Shown one piece after another: positions 23,383-36,760 of a stretch of DNA of 64,000 nt. This DNA comes from Gonatopus flavifemur (lineage: Eukaryota; Arthropoda; Insecta; Hymenoptera; Dryinidae). A model generated the notes under the pieces. It saw nothing but the letters and a program-made list of their open reading frames with translations. It did no database searches and was not told the origin of the DNA. Positions within the stretch are counted from its first letter, which is position 1. Each line of letters opens with the position of its first letter. Where the stretch lies: positions 48,070,001 to 48,134,000 of the forward strand of contig JAFFJZ010000002.1 of the NCBI GenBank assembly GCA_018340375.1. The letters are read 5' to 3'. A program made the translations under genes and the position numbers.

Positions 23383-26300
23383 ATTATCCTCTATATAATT
23401 CCAAGTTCGTCTTATGAAATTGCTCATGATTTGATAACTGAATAAAGAGATAGATTAAATCTCCAAGGTCATATGGTAAAATCATGATATGATATGATTA
23501 TTCAATTGCATATACTGTGAAAACCAACTGAAAGATTCCACTAGAATCAGAAGGAACGTTTTGAAGAGTATGATATTTTTATACAATATTTGAAAAAATG
23601 GTCTACATTCCTGAAACATATTGAATTAAAATCTTATTCGCTCGATGAATGAACTGTTATAAGATTTAAATCATGATAACTAGCTCGAAAATTGCGATGC
23701 TCTTAAAATTTCAAAGACATATTGCTCTACCTGTAGCACAATGAAAATGATATCAATTTCAAAGCCATATAAACTTCAGTTAGATCACAGATCATTGATG
23801 CCATTTACTCACATCCATCGCAATATTCTTTGGGAATTTCAAATTCAAGAACGTACGTGAACATTTCATCATATCAATTTACAGTTATTTTACATCTAAT
23901 CGAAGGCTCGTTTGCGAGTCGAGGTGTTCAACAACAACGAGATTCTCATTGTTCGCAAGAGGAGCCGCGAATAGCGGAAATGAAGGAGAGCAGAGAGGGG
24001 TATGGTCATTTGTATAGAGCCACCAAGTGGATGTGTACGTGGGCGTTATCTGCACTTTAAAGGATGGTGAGAAAGGGCTAGGGGATGAAGTGGCACTGTT
24101 AGCGGTGGTAGTAGCAGCAGTAGCAATGGTTATACCCACAACCAGTGGCGTAACTAGCGACAGAGGGAAAAGGGATATCTCTGCTGTAACTTGGCTTGTA
24201 TTTGGTGAGGATGTTGTTTATGTGAACTGGTCACCCCAACAAGTTACGATGTCAGCGGGTCGTTCCGGCCAGGTTCGTTTGGTAATTCGATAGGCGTGCG
24301 AGGGGAAATTGGCGAGAGGTTAGTGGGAAGAGGCAATCGCCTACCGTACTTCTCTCGTCTATCTAAAATTGACCCACCAAATTTCTCAATTCATACGTTC
24401 CTGAACAAAATAAATCTCCTCTGATACGAATATATACTTATCACAAATATTACAATAATAAGTATGGGATCAACGATAAATAATGAAATTATTTTCGTTT
24501 TGAAAACATCATTCAATTATGCCGATTTTACCTCGCAAAATGTGAATATCAATTTTGTATGAATGGACTACGAAGGTATTTTCAATTTATTTCCACAAAT
24601 TGGAGTAATTGAGGGCGTAACGGGTATAATCGATCTCACGTCAATCGAGGAACAATCATTGAGATCGTGACTCTATTCGCTCATTGAATGTACGAAGTCC
24701 GGTTATTGTTTCACTTCCTGGTAAATTACTTATGCTTGAACTCTTGTTTGGATATCTCACGTGAATGGATAACCTGTATGAAAACAAAGTCCGTAAGGTA
24801 TACGTATTGTGGATCTAGTTCGAGTTTGTTTTGAATCGAATGAAATTGGTTATTGAATGTTTATGTTATTGTTTGATAAGATTATCTAAATTAAATTTAC
24901 GCGCGATGAACATTTTCAAAACAAAATTAAGAATTTCATCTTCAGCGATGAATTTCTGCGGAAAAAATTCTTTGAATGTTCATTATGCAAATATCTTCAC
25001 ACGGAGCATTTAATTTTAGAGGTTGAAATCACCGTCATTTTCCAACCAAAGCAATCTGTGAATTAAAAGAAACAGTTCAGTATTGCTTTGAGATGCGGTA
25101 GAACGATACGTATCATAAAGTATGAAATTCGTATTTATGATATTATAATTTCGTTCATCACGGTTAATTGATTTAGATAAACGAGGTTTGTTGTGTATTA
25201 CTTTGTTAGACTGAAGGAATTGTTTGCAAAAACTTTCAAATATCAACTTCGAGTTGACGACAGTGGTTTGGTAAGTACAGCAATTAGAAAGTGAAGCCAC
25301 TGTATGTTATGCGCTCTGTTTTAACCACGTTTTGCACATTCGGACAAGTATGGGCTTTGTGGAAGTAGATAACAACACAGCAAATTAAATTGTTTGTATA
25401 TTATTTATTCTACAATTCTATATAAAATACTCTCGAAGCCAAGTTTTCTGAGAGATGATTTTGATTTTGTCGCGCAAAGATCGATGTAATTCGAGAAGAC
25501 GGGATAACGCGCATCGATGCTGAAAATTCAAGTCTGTCTGGTGTCGCGAGGATACATGAGATAATCAGAAATGAAAAATTATCGTGCTTTCTATCTTTTC
25601 GTACCTCTAAATTGCAAACCGTACACGAAACCCGCTCAGTTTACTTCCGAAGTATTATCAAAAATTTTGGTATTCCCGCATTATTCTTTGTTTCATCAAG
25701 TTGTCATGATTTGATCCTCGACCTCACAAATCATCGAATTGACAGAACAGGTGAATTCGACGTGGCCTCGAAATCCCGTTATCGAAGATCGTACGTACAG
25801 GGTGAACTATTTCAATCAAACTTGAAGCGTTGAAACAAACTTATAATATGTTTTCACCGATTACAATTTTCTTCACGTAAGGGGTTCCAAAAACCTATAC
25901 GGAAAGGAAATCGTGATACGGTTCGAGCGTACTTTCCCGATTTGGCATTTAATATAGAGCGTATTTTTGTCTGTAAAAGTTTTCGATGTGTAATAGCGAT
26001 GATACTGGTAGTAGAATGAAATGATAAATAGAGAGAATTCTTATGGTTGAGTGGTTCGATAAAGAGCCCCGATGCTACAACTAGCGTGCAATGTTTCCTC
26101 TTTCTCTCTTACCTCTTTCCAGTATATAGGTCATTGATCTTTGGACGAAAACCAATGCTTCTCTACATGAGCTATCACCTGGCAAAAGGAATGAAGAAGT
26201 ATCACGTGTCATGTGAAAATAAAGCGCACCACAGAAAAATGTTTTATGGGACAGTCGATAAGTTGTGATAGGTATATACGAAACGGAAACGTATATCTAC

Positions 26301-27359
26301 CGCAAACATCGACGAATGTGAATAAAGTCAGCGATGTTATAAGTAGAATGGCTTTTTTCATGTTTTCCTAAAGTTGGAAACTTGATATATAAGGATTCTT
26401 ATAACACTTCTGTCGGTGGGATGGGGTAATGAATGCATTCGTTTTTCAAGTACATTCGGAAACTCGGGTGATTTGGTATCGAAGTGATAAAAAGTGAATT
26501 TAACCGAAGGGTGACATCGACCCGACTATAGAAATTCATTCCCTAGACCTGAGGGGATTGGAATCGATCTCGTTGGGCTCCTGACAGGGATGGTAACACG
26601 TGATTATCATCGGAATCTGGTCTAAATCTCTAGGAATAGGGAGTAATTAAAAGTCATAAATCAAGATCTTGAGGAATTAAAGAGGATCTTGAGAACCATG
26701 AGGTGGGGAGAAGTTCGGGTGAGTTTTTAACACAATTGAGGGAAAAAAATTTCTCAAAGTCCTTCAAAATCAGTTCATGATTAGTCAGCTCTCTTGATTT
26801 TCAAAGGGAGAAATCTGTTTTACATCCATTGAACTTCCATGCAAATAACTTTTGGTTAACATCCTGTAATATCACTTCATTCAAAATAAATATCAAAAGT
26901 CTCTGGGAAATCAAAATTCATGAGAATAAGTAGAAAACTTTCAGAATACAACGTGGACGAGAATTATGTTGAAAGTTCTTGAAAAACGAGATGTGGACAT
27001 TTTTTGGTGAATTTTTACGAGATACTGCAAGGACTCATGAGATTCTTCAAACTCTTAGATTGCTGAAAAGTTCATCCGAACATCGAGTGAAGTCAAGGAT
27101 GAAAGATTTTAGAGAAATTTTCGGTTGAATTTTTATTTACATCCGGGTCGCATACACTGTGAAATATATGGGAAGTTTTTCCGCGCACTATTGGTGAATT
27201 TCATCCCCTGATCGTGGAAGAATTGTTTTTTTTTTCATAAAAAAATCAGCAATTTTTGTGCCTTGAGCGTTGAATCCTCTGTAAATGAAGAAAAAGTCAA
27301 CCAAGTACATGTCGAAGAATATCCCATCCATGGAAAAACTTTGCTGCCATCATGATTTA
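23383..27359. other. Apparently single-copy intronic DNA
   Basis: No gene is recognised. A GC-richer, purine-rich patch (about 23940-24340) has open frames on both strands. It includes a simple 'gtagtagcagcagtagca' stretch at 24107-24125 but no domain I know. It could be a conserved intronic control region; that is speculation. Confidence 0.45.
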
Positions 27360-29520
27360 GAAGATAATTCCACAATTATTGTTTACAATAATATTTGAAA
27401 CCATCCGTTGAAAATCCGGGTGGAAAGTATCAGAATTTTCATATCTTTGACTTCTTGTGTAATTTTGGACTGAGAAATTTGTTGAAAAGCCTTTCACTGG
27501 TCTATCAGGATTCCCATATCTTCAACTTTCTCCAGATTTATCTCGTATGTTCGGGGTACATAATATACGGAAAAGTTTGTTCAAAGCTGACCAAAACGCG
27601 ACTTTCTAAACTTTTCACGGTCTTCCCAAGTACTTTTGGGTAATATGAGATTCAGAAAAGTTGGTCCAATCTGTCCGAAATTTTTCAATAACTCAAGAAC
27701 TCCCACATTTCTCACTGCCCCTGGATTTTCAATGTACTTTCACGTGCCCTTGTATGCACAACTATCGGAGCGATCTTGGGTCAGAACTGGGCCGATGTTT
27801 ATTCTCATTAGAGTGACGTTATATTCAAACTGTGAAAAGTTCGACTTAATGTGGCTGTATTCTACTTGAAAGCGTGATTGACAGGGTTGGGTTTATTAAG
27901 TGATTTTTCAGGTTCTTACCGTAATATACTTGGTAAAAAAACGTAATATGTGTGAGATACTTGAACCCTCCTTCCCCCCTAAGACATGGGGGTTGGTTTT
28001 GTAGTTGAGATACGTCGTCGTAAACTATGTAAAATACTTCGAAGTATATTCCGTGCCAATCCTGGTAATTGAAATCCAGTCTTTCCCATTGTATTGACAT
28101 TTCTTTTGGCCCTCACTCTCAGTTGAAACAGGGGTGGTTTCAAATACATCTCAAAATAAGCCGATATCAGGATGAAAGTAAGTTAACTCATCCCAATCAT
28201 ACTCATAGCAATCACTATGGTGATTCTCTAGGGTATTACAAGTCCTTCCCAGGCCTTGCAAGGTCTAGAGAATAGCCTGACTGATTTCTGCTTTAAATAA
28301 CATTCAAAAATGTATCAAACCTTCCTGTATATGAACTTTCAAAGAATTTTTCATTCACAAATTGACTTCAGTTGATTCCTGTTAATTTTTGTCCGATCAC
28401 AGACTCCAAAAACCGGAAATTTGCTCAAAAGGATATCGTATTTTGTAACTAACTATGTTGTGCTGTTGGTAGTGTTTCTGGAGATATTTGTAACCCTTGG
28501 CTTGGAGTGTCCAAAACTTTTGTGCTCAAGTGTGTTCCAAACACTGTAAACAATAATTGTGGACTTTTCCTCCACAAAAGTGGTGGTAGCAAAGTTCCTC
28601 CATGGATGGGGAATTCCTGACCATGATTTGATGAGTTCTCTAAGTTGAGAAAGACCTATGTTTTCCATACAAAAAACAATTCCACACAGCCATTTTTTTG
28701 GCTCCAGTAACTAAATTTTAGCTGCAACAGTAAAATCTTTAGCTTCTCTCTAAATCTGAAAGAGTGAAAAATCATGTGTTTCACTCCACTAAGTCTCAGA
28801 AGTGAGCCAGTTCGCTCCGAGTGGGATTTTCACTCGTTTTGAGTGAACTCTCACTCTTTTAGAGTGAATAATTGACTCTAGAATTTGAGTAACTGTGAGT
28901 TTCTAGCCTCAAACCTTAGAATATCACTCTAAAAGAGTGGAAATTTCATTCCAAATTTCGACAGGCCCACTTTGGCTGGCTGAAGAGTGAAATCTCACTC
29001 TGAAAATTTTAGAGAGTTCATCAGATGAATTTTAGCCAATGTTGTTGAGAACTTAGCTGTCCTGTGGGTGCAGAAATATCGAGGTGTAATGGCTACAATT
29101 TAGCTGATACAGTTGAAAATGTCTTTCCGCGCATCACGATAAGGGCAGGAAATCCACCATTGGAGTAACAAATTTTTCATGGGAAGAGTGGAAGGCTATA
29201 AAATTTTTCGCCGATTGTTTAATTTCATATGAAATTTGATTCAATAATAGTTCTCAAATTGAAACCTATTTTTTTCTTTTTGCATATTTTCATAGTTTAG
29301 ACTTTTAAGAACATGTTTTCGGGAGGGTTTTGTGAGAAAATGTAAGTATATCGTAACATTGTAACACTTACACTCTGAGGAGTCCGACTGAATGTCGCTG
29401 CATCTTACTTGAAAAAATTTACTGCAATTCAGTCTAACCCATTGTGTCAGCATTTGTTTTCAGCGCTTAGTTTCAGATGAAATAGGGCTGGTTTTGGCTG
29501 CATCTTGGAATGAATTTATA
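27360..29520. repeat. Diverged intrachromosomal repeat segments, about 1.35 kb apart
   Basis: 28055..28170 and 29410..29520 share order and wording ('cagtct..cccattgt.t..cat', 'cag.tgaaa.aggg.tggttt', 'atct..aa'). This suggests two worn copies of one repeat. The span also holds the foldback 28746..29016. Confidence 0.45.
28746..29016. mobile_element. Foldback element rich in 'cactc/gagtg', TT target duplication
   Basis: It begins CTCTCTAAATCTGAAAGAGTG and ends CACTCTGAAAATTTTAGAGAG, flanked by TT on both sides (28744-28745, 29017-29018). It seems to sit in an older element with 'ttagct' words (about 28690-29130). A relative at about 62500-62940 carries a later insertion. Confidence 0.7.
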
Positions 29521-30117
29521 TGCAGAATCAAAGCAAGTTTTACTCTTCACTGTGGAGACTGTTTGAAATTGTGCTCGAATCTTCAAACGCGTTTTTCTCG
29601 AAATTACTTTTTTCGAAACGCGGTGCATGATATCTCGAGTTAATTCAATCGATTTACTTGAAATTTGGCACAGAGACCTTCATAAATTGCAGTTTCGTAC
29701 TATACCAGGAATTTTTCGAGAAATTCCTTCGTTTTCTTTTTCCTTTAAATCCCAAAAGGCGAAAAAATTAGGGAAAAACGTGACTTTTTTCTCAAACCGC
29801 CGCCATTTTATGAAGAAGAATTTTTTTCAAAAAAAACTCTTCTTAGTGCGATAGCTACACTGTTAGAAAAGTTCTTGAATTCAATACGAAATTCTTTATG
29901 AAATATCATATTTTCGTATTAAATTTAATACTGATTCTTAAATTTGATACGAGTGATGAAATTTCCCAATTTCTTACTGGATTGTAATAATTATTTATCA
30001 AATGTCACAAATATGTTATGAAATTCAAGAAGAAAATTCTCGACATGAAGAATACAATTTTTAGCGTTAAGAATTATATTATTGAATTCAATATTTTGTT
30101 ATGGATTCTGTTTGATA

Positions 30118-31924
30118 GGGGAGAGTGGGGACACTTGCACCACTTTTTTTTTACATTGTTATAACTTTCGTGGTTAACTTCATTCGATATATTATTTATG
30201 GGATTTTGACAGAGCAAACATTCCTTTCTAAGTTGCAAATGATGGCAAGGTCGAATCTAACATCCTATCAATGATATAAGTGTTCTTCAAAAACATTGCG
30301 TTTGGTGCAACTCTCCCCACATGGCGGGAGACTTGCACCACCCTGTGGGGATATTTGCACCACCCTGCGAATTAGCTCTTTCTCCCTCTCTCTCTCTCTT
30401 TCTCTCTCCCTGAGTAATTGATCCTCTCCCTGCTAAATTTTCCCAATAAGGACCGATACAAAACGATAAATGTTTTCTATAGTTTTCAATGAGGTTTCTG
30501 AATACGGAATTTACGAAGTTATATCGTTATCAAACGATAGAACTCTATCGTTCTTTATCGTTTTCTATACAAATTTAACAGATTGTATAGGGTTTTATCG
30601 TGAAATTCGTATAGAAGAAGTATCAGTTATTTGGAAAAAAATAGTTATGTGTTCTAGAATAAGTAGTACTTTTCCAATACGAATTTCACGATAAAACCCT
30701 ATACAATCTGTGAAATTTTTATAGAAAACGGTAAGGAACGATAGAGTTCTATCGTTTGATAACGATATAACTTCGTAAATTCCGTATTCAGAAACCTCAT
30801 TGAAAACTATAGAAAAAATTTATCGTTTTGTATCGTTCTTTATGGGGATAATTTAGCAGGGCTAATTGGAATAATAACCACTATTTTCAAATCTATTTAT
30901 CAGTATTTATTTGAAATGAATAATCAGATATACAAGTGAATAGCTGAACTTATGATCAAGATGGACTTTATGCAGTTTAGAGTTTGATACTAGCAACAAC
31001 CTTTTATTGAAAACTAATTGCACAAGAGTGTTTGCTATGAACGGAGGAAACAAGTGAAATTTGTCACTCCTACCAACTCATATCAGGAGGCATAAACTCA
31101 ATTGAACGTTCTTGAGACTGATTTCAACGCCGCCAAGAGGAAGGGTACTTGAACTAATCTCACATGAAGGCACTGATTCTGTGTCACAAACTTTTATGAT
31201 TTGTTGAGCATTTGTGTAAATGTATCCATGTGAGGTTAGTTCCAGTAGCCTTCCCCTTGGCGGCGCTGAAGTTCATTATGAAAATTGTCTCATTGAGTTT
31301 ATCCCCCCTGACTTATATGAAGTGAGATCATTCATGGAAATAGCAAAGAGTTTCACAGAGTATTTTATCAAACAAAAGAATCTTTCTCTCTCTCTCTCCT
31401 TCCTCTCCTTCTCTCTTCTGTTCTTCGGAAGAACATTCAGATTCGAACATCCGAGTGTACGGATCATTCTGAATACCTGTTTCTATAAAAAAAATGAAAC
31501 ATCGGAAGTGGTGCAAGTATCCCCGCAATTTGTGGTGCATTGTACCCCTCACGGCATCAACAGACTACTGATGCTCGCAAAAAAATTCCAGATATTTTCA
31601 GTCAAAGAGTGGATCATGAAAATATTGTGCAACGATTGTACTTTCGATTGAGATTGGTTTCGTGGTGTTTGGGATCACTTACAGATCATGGGAAACTTTT
31701 TCTGAAAAACTAAGGAGACACAAATCAAACGATTTTGAGAGTGCCAAACCTTTTGATATCAATAAGAAAACAGAGATTCATTCCACATTCCTGTGAACTC
31801 GTGTGGAGTTAGGTCATCCATTCAGCAAACGCCACGTGCAAGAACAGTTCAGAAATTCTGGAAAATTAAGAGATATCTGCTGTGGTGCATATCACCCCAT
31901 GGTGCAAGTGTCCCCACTCTCCTC
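30118..31924. mobile_element. Middle element, 1807 bp, GGGGAGAGTGGGGACAC ends, TA duplication
   Basis: Left GGGGAGAGTGGGGACACTTG and right CAAGTGTCCCCACTCTCCTC are inverted copies, flanked by TA (30116-30117, 31925-31926). 'gcaccac' and 'tccccac' words recur inside both ends. An inner inverted pair at about 31087-31150 and 31235-31305 shares 'cgccgccaag'. CT-rich simple repeats (about 30378-30415, 31380-31420) mirror each other. The 143-codon frame at 31220..31651 shows no transposase motif. Confidence 0.75.
30428..30861. mobile_element. Innermost foldback element, 434 bp, CT target duplication
   Basis: It begins CCCTGCTAAATTTTCCC and ends ATAATTTAGCAGGG, flanked by CT on both sides (30426-30427, 30862-30863). 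The arms are long and well conserved ('gttttatcgtgaaattcgta' against 'tacgaatttcacgataaaac'). Confidence 0.85.
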
Positions 31925-32017
31925 TACATTGTTTATAACAAAAACTTCATAACTTTTCTAACAGTGTACATCCTTCTTCTTCAGGAATTTACAGAAAAAA
32001 TATTTTTCAGATCACTA

Positions 32018-32384
32018 CCCGGGAAAAAATGATCAGATCTGACCAGATCTAAATTTTGGTCAGATCTAAACAGATCTATTAAGATCTGAAAAACTGCGAT
32101 TTTGGCTTGTGTTTGTCACAATATATGTGCAAAATCAAATTCATATACAGACAGATATCACAAAATTTCTGACAATTGAACCACCAATTGCTCATTAAGA
32201 TTTAATCTAATATTCAATTCAGATCTAACGAGATCTACTCAGATCTAACCAGATGTGCCAAGATCTGATCAGATCTACTGAGATCTGAACAGATCAAATC
32301 TGATCTTTTGAACCAGATCTGACCAAAAATCAGATTTCCTCAGATCTATTTAGATCTGAATAGATCTAATGATTTTTTCCTGGG
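32018..32384. mobile_element. AGATCT-rich CCC/GGG element, 367 bp, TA duplication
   Basis: It begins CCCGGGAAAAAATGATCAG and ends TAATGATTTTTTCCTGGG, flanked by TA (32016-32017, 32385-32386). I count about 15 AGATCT hexamers inside; one would expect well under one by chance. They cluster in the two outer thirds. Confidence 0.8.
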
Positions 32385-32620
32385 TAGGTGGACTGGAATC
32401 CTGCACACCAGGCCACGACAACCTTTTATAAGCCCCCACTTTGCCGGTCTGCAGTTTTCTCAATTTTTATTTTCTCTCTAATATTCCTAATGTTTTATAA
32501 TCTTCAAGTGTCAATGAGTAACCAGTGAGGGAATGTATAGTAAAAATATTCATTGGATTATTTTTACGGCGTCCGAAAAAACATCAAAAGTCCGGGTGTC
32601 TAAGCCAGAATACCCTCTTG

Positions 32621-33294
32621 AGGTAGTTCTCCAGGAGAATTCAGGTTCAAATTAGAAAAATTATTGTCAAGCAGAGCACCAAGGTCGAAGGAACTCGATA
32701 ATCATATTCGTTGGGACTTATATTCTTATTTATGATAAAAAAAGAACCAACTCGAAGCATAAATAAACAACCTTGTAACAACAACGCGAAATTTGACATG
32801 GGTTTTTTCTCAACAAATTTTTATTTTTGATCGGTTTATGACTTATGAGGGCTCATTCTGTTCTTTGTGAGATTTAAAAAACCTTTACCATGGGGATTTT
32901 TTTATATGAGTCATCATGACACTATCATACGCTTTTGTTTATTGATAGTAAAATACATTCCCATAAACCAAAGCGTGTGACAGTGTCATGATGACTCATA
33001 TAAAAAAATCCCCATGGTAAAGGTTTTTTAAATCTCACAAAGAACAGAATGAGCCCTCATAAGTCATAAACGGATCAAAAATAAAAATTTGTTAAAAAAA
33101 AGCCCATGTCAAATTTCGCGTTGTTGTTACAAGGTTGTTTATTTATACTTCGAGTTGGTTCTTTTTTTGTCATAAATAAGAATATAAGTCCCAACGAATA
33201 TGATTATCGAATTCCTTCGACCTTGGTGCTCTGCTTGACAATAATTTTTCTAATTTGATCCTGAATTCTCCCGGAGAACTACCTTAGGAAGAAA
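32621..33294. repeat. Large palindrome, two arms of about 325 bp
   Basis: Arm 32621..32942 is repeated in inverted orientation at 32963..33294 with few differences. Examples: 'tcatcatgacact' against 'agtgtcatgatga', and 'ccatggggattttttt' against 'aaaaaaatccccatgg'. A 20-bp spacer separates them. No clear terminal dinucleotide duplication or coding sequence is seen. It is probably a foldback transposon. Confidence 0.85.
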
Positions 33295-36200
33295 ATTCTC
33301 AGGTTCGGGAAAAAAAATTCTCAACATCAAGATTTATATTATTGAATTCAATATTTTATTATGAGATTCAATAAACTGTTTACATAAAAAACTTCGTAAT
33401 AATCTTATAAAGTTTCAAGCAGATTTTTCCACCACTGTGCCTGAATGTAGATAGGAGAAACGTAATAAATAATGAAAGCTAATCCATTTCATGTATCAAA
33501 CATTTCATGTACAGACACAGTTTCATAGAAAGATTGTCGAATTGTTGAACCTTGTGAATGAATTCCTCAAGGAATTGCATAATACATTAAATTCACAAGA
33601 CATGAACACGTCCTCCAAATAATACACATCATAAACAACGTATAACTCCGTATATTGCATGCAGAGAGATCGTATACAATTCCCCAATATGCAGCGTCAA
33701 CTTCATCAACTTTGTTCTGCATTCGCTATTCTTTTATGACACCCCACCTACACTTACATGCATACATCCATACGAAATCTCTTTCCGTCTATTATATGTT
33801 TTAAAGGAACGACATTTTTATTTCCCCAAAGCATTATCCATGGTTTTTTCTCTTTTCACAGACATATTTCTTCCGCATGTAGCCCCCCTCATCCCCCCTT
33901 GTATATATGTATATATAGGGCGACTACAGCCGCCCCTTTGCCCGATGGGTGATGATGGTGGCGATGATGGCAGTGGTGGTAGTGTAATGGTACACACGCT
34001 ACAAGCGAAGACCTCACGAAAGCTCATGACAAATGGTGTCTAAATCCAAGGTTCGTACTCGTAACGGGAAAAGGAAGAATAAATTTCGATTCGGGTAACG
34101 ATGCGCATCCAACTTTCTCTGCCTTTCTCCTTTCTTTCTGTCCTCCTCTCTCTCTCCTTTCATCAAAGTTCAGTTTATTCACGGAATCTGCCCAAAACGA
34201 ATCAACAAGAATCTCCAATCGAACGACATTGAAATGACTTTGAAAATAATCACTTACAAAAATTCATGAAATTGATTGTTCTCATACGACAAATCGATTG
34301 TCTACAGTGTTATGAATGTAAGGTATCTAAACCGAGCAATATCTTATTTCTCGTTCCTTCGGATGAATGATATCATTTATATTCTCAAAAGTATCTGAGA
34401 TTGAACAATTGAGTTTGAAATAGGTCAACCACAATAATTACTCTTTCCTCTATACAAATGAATGTTTAATTGATTTAATTAATTCTTTCCCTCGCAGTAG
34501 CCGCGTCCATAAACCGTACGCAGATAGAAAAACAAAGAAGACAGTGAAAAAGAAAGGAAGAAATAGAACCCTTAATGTTCAGCATTCCGACGGTTGCGGC
34601 TGTGCTTGGCTTTTTTTTTACTCTTTTTTCCTTTCTCCTCTTCTCCCAACATTCCTCTTCCTCCAGTTCTTCTTCTGTGTTCTCGGCACCCACTCAGCAT
34701 CGGCTCCTTACGTTTCCACAAGGTCGTAAATCCTAAAGAAGGAGAAGGTACCCGAAAACCACATCGCACTGCCACACGATATAGCTTATACTTTCTTTTC
34801 GTTTTCTTGTAATCCACCCACCCATCATCGAATTTGCCATCGTGTATTTGAAATGCTGTTTCAAGTAATTCGAATCGGTGTATATGAAGTATTTGATTAT
34901 TATCACAATAATTATCGAGTGTTCGAGAACTCTGTTCGTTACACGAGACATCGATGATCCTGCTGCTCATGTTCGTAACATATCATTCATAATGAACTGG
35001 TCATTAAATTGCAAATCTGTGTATGTTTCAACAGTTCGGTCGCGGTCTATCACCCTCTCTATTTCCCCAGTCTCTCCTCGCTTCCTTCCCTTTTGCTTCC
35101 TACCCTCCATTCGTTTCTCAACACAGAATAGAACAATGGAAATGTGAGAATGAGGATGAAACTTTACGGCTGTCACGTTATAACGTCCCACCACACAGAC
35201 ACCATCGCGCAAACCATATCCAAAGTAGGGAATGGGGGAATCATATATTTTCGTTGGAGTTCTCGTAAAGTGCGGTCATGTTGCCTGCCAGTCACTGCAC
35301 AATGTTGAAACAACAACAACAACAACAACAACGCATAGCGGGTCAACTCAACAAAATAGCAAATAGCGAATAACGTGTCGGAGATCTTGCCCTCTGTCTA
35401 TTCTATCTCAACCCTAGAATTTGTGTGTAGATGAGAAGATGAGAGTTTACATACTTTGATATGGTTCTTGATATCATACTTAGAACTATAGTTCTGAGCC
35501 CGATGTATGTATGCGTCTTTCTGAAACTGTCGCATAAACTATCGAGTGAACCAACATCATCTTGAATATCTCACAGAGAAGAATAGAACCCTATCCACTG
35601 TTCTGTATGGAATATTTGTATCAAATCATTTGTATATTCCACGCAAAACGCTTTTATCGTAAAAAATGTCTAAGGGATCGAGATTAAAAGCTACAGTTGA
35701 ATAGATAGAACGGAGGAACCCTGATATCTAGGTGAAAATCTCTAGAAGATACTGCTTCAAGATGTAAGAACAAAAAATTGAAGCTTCGCAGAGTCAGCTT
35801 GAATACCCTCATATTAGTTTATGTATCGATCAAAGTGACAGTTCAACTCACTCTACCGCCATTTATCGATTCTGAAAATCTCTATACCTCCTTTCGCTGG
35901 AGGATTATTCACCATGATATGATGAGAAAACAAAATTATAACATTTCATCGGAATTGAATGATAAATTTGATATACGGTAGAGTGAAGGAATTTACATTG
36001 TGTACAATCAAAAAACAATTGTTGAAACATTTTTGAAGTATCACATGAAGATGTAATGAATGAAACCTTTATTCGTGAGGTGATCGTTGCGTGTAGTAAC
36101 ACGTGCGACAGCAATTACCGTACAATGACACTCATCGCATCATAATTTTATACGCGCACAAAAACGACACAAAAGGATCTAAACGGAGAATAGGGCAGAG

Positions 36201-36437
36201 TAAAGAGCGTAGCGATATATAGGAGAAACGTGACACATTGAATCAACGATAACCAGAACGAGGGGTAACCAGTGATGGGTGTACCGGTTATTTTCACCAC
36301 CGTATTAGTTATCTTCCGTAAATTTCTAAAATAGGTCGAACGACGTTATCCTTTATTTACAATTCAGTGCGATACTACTGGTTGTAATTCTGAATGTTTG
36401 GATTGAGTTTTTAGTTCATGAATGGCAGATTATGTCA
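33295..36437. other. Mostly single-copy intronic DNA with simple repeats
   Basis: A worn relative of 29858..31966 occupies about 33295-33420. After it I see no gene. A (CAA)n microsatellite is at 35311..35332. Patches of pyrimidine-rich sequence (34080-34170, 34600-34680, 35040-35115) keep short frames open but show no domain. Confidence 0.5.
35311..35332. repeat. (CAA)n microsatellite, about 7 units
   Basis: There is an uninterrupted run of CAA triplets. Confidence 0.95.
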
Positions 36438-36760
36438 TCACAGTGGGTGCCCGTGTGGAAATGGAAACATAAGCCGTCACTGGCTGAGTACTGTTGCCAG
36501 AGTTGCCAGTACTGGCAATTCCAGATCTACCGCTATGAGGATGGTTGGATGGATGGTACTGGTAGAGGGTCAAAATGATAACATCATTTCACACAAGGGC
36601 CACTATAAGAATCACCACCACATTGGGATTGATATTTGATGCGAGCCTGCTATGATGAAACTCTGGCATTGCAACAGGACAAATTGTTTTGCCAGAGCTG
36701 GACAAGAAATGGCAAGAAATCCAAATGATGACATTCTATGTAGAAATTCTAACCCCAGTT
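36438..36760. repeat. Dispersed repeat copy (family of 1258..1700)
   Basis: It shares 'tactgttgccagagttgcca', then 'tactggcaa', 'ataa.atcatt' and 'aagggcc' in the same order as 1290-1395. The two copies are collinear over about 150 bp. Confidence 0.65.

Larger units (their letters stand above)
29858..31966. mobile_element. Outer element of a three-level nest, CACTGTTAGAAAAG ends, TA duplication
   Basis: Left CACTGTTAGAAAAGTT and right AACTTTTCTAACAGTG are inverted copies flanked by TA (29856-29857, 31967-31968). About 300 bp is its own sequence; the rest is the 30118..31924 insertion. Its interior words ('attatattattgaattcaat') recur near 33340, so another copy lies there. Confidence 0.8.

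Noticed and set aside
24027..24293. 88-codon + frame in the GC-rich patch
   Set aside because: Composition explains the open frame. It overlaps open frames on both strands and includes a simple-repeat Val/Ala run.
31220..31651. 143-codon + frame inside the 30118..31924 element
   Set aside because: No transposase motif. It runs through a CT-rich simple repeat and an inverted-repeat arm, so it is best explained as chance opening.
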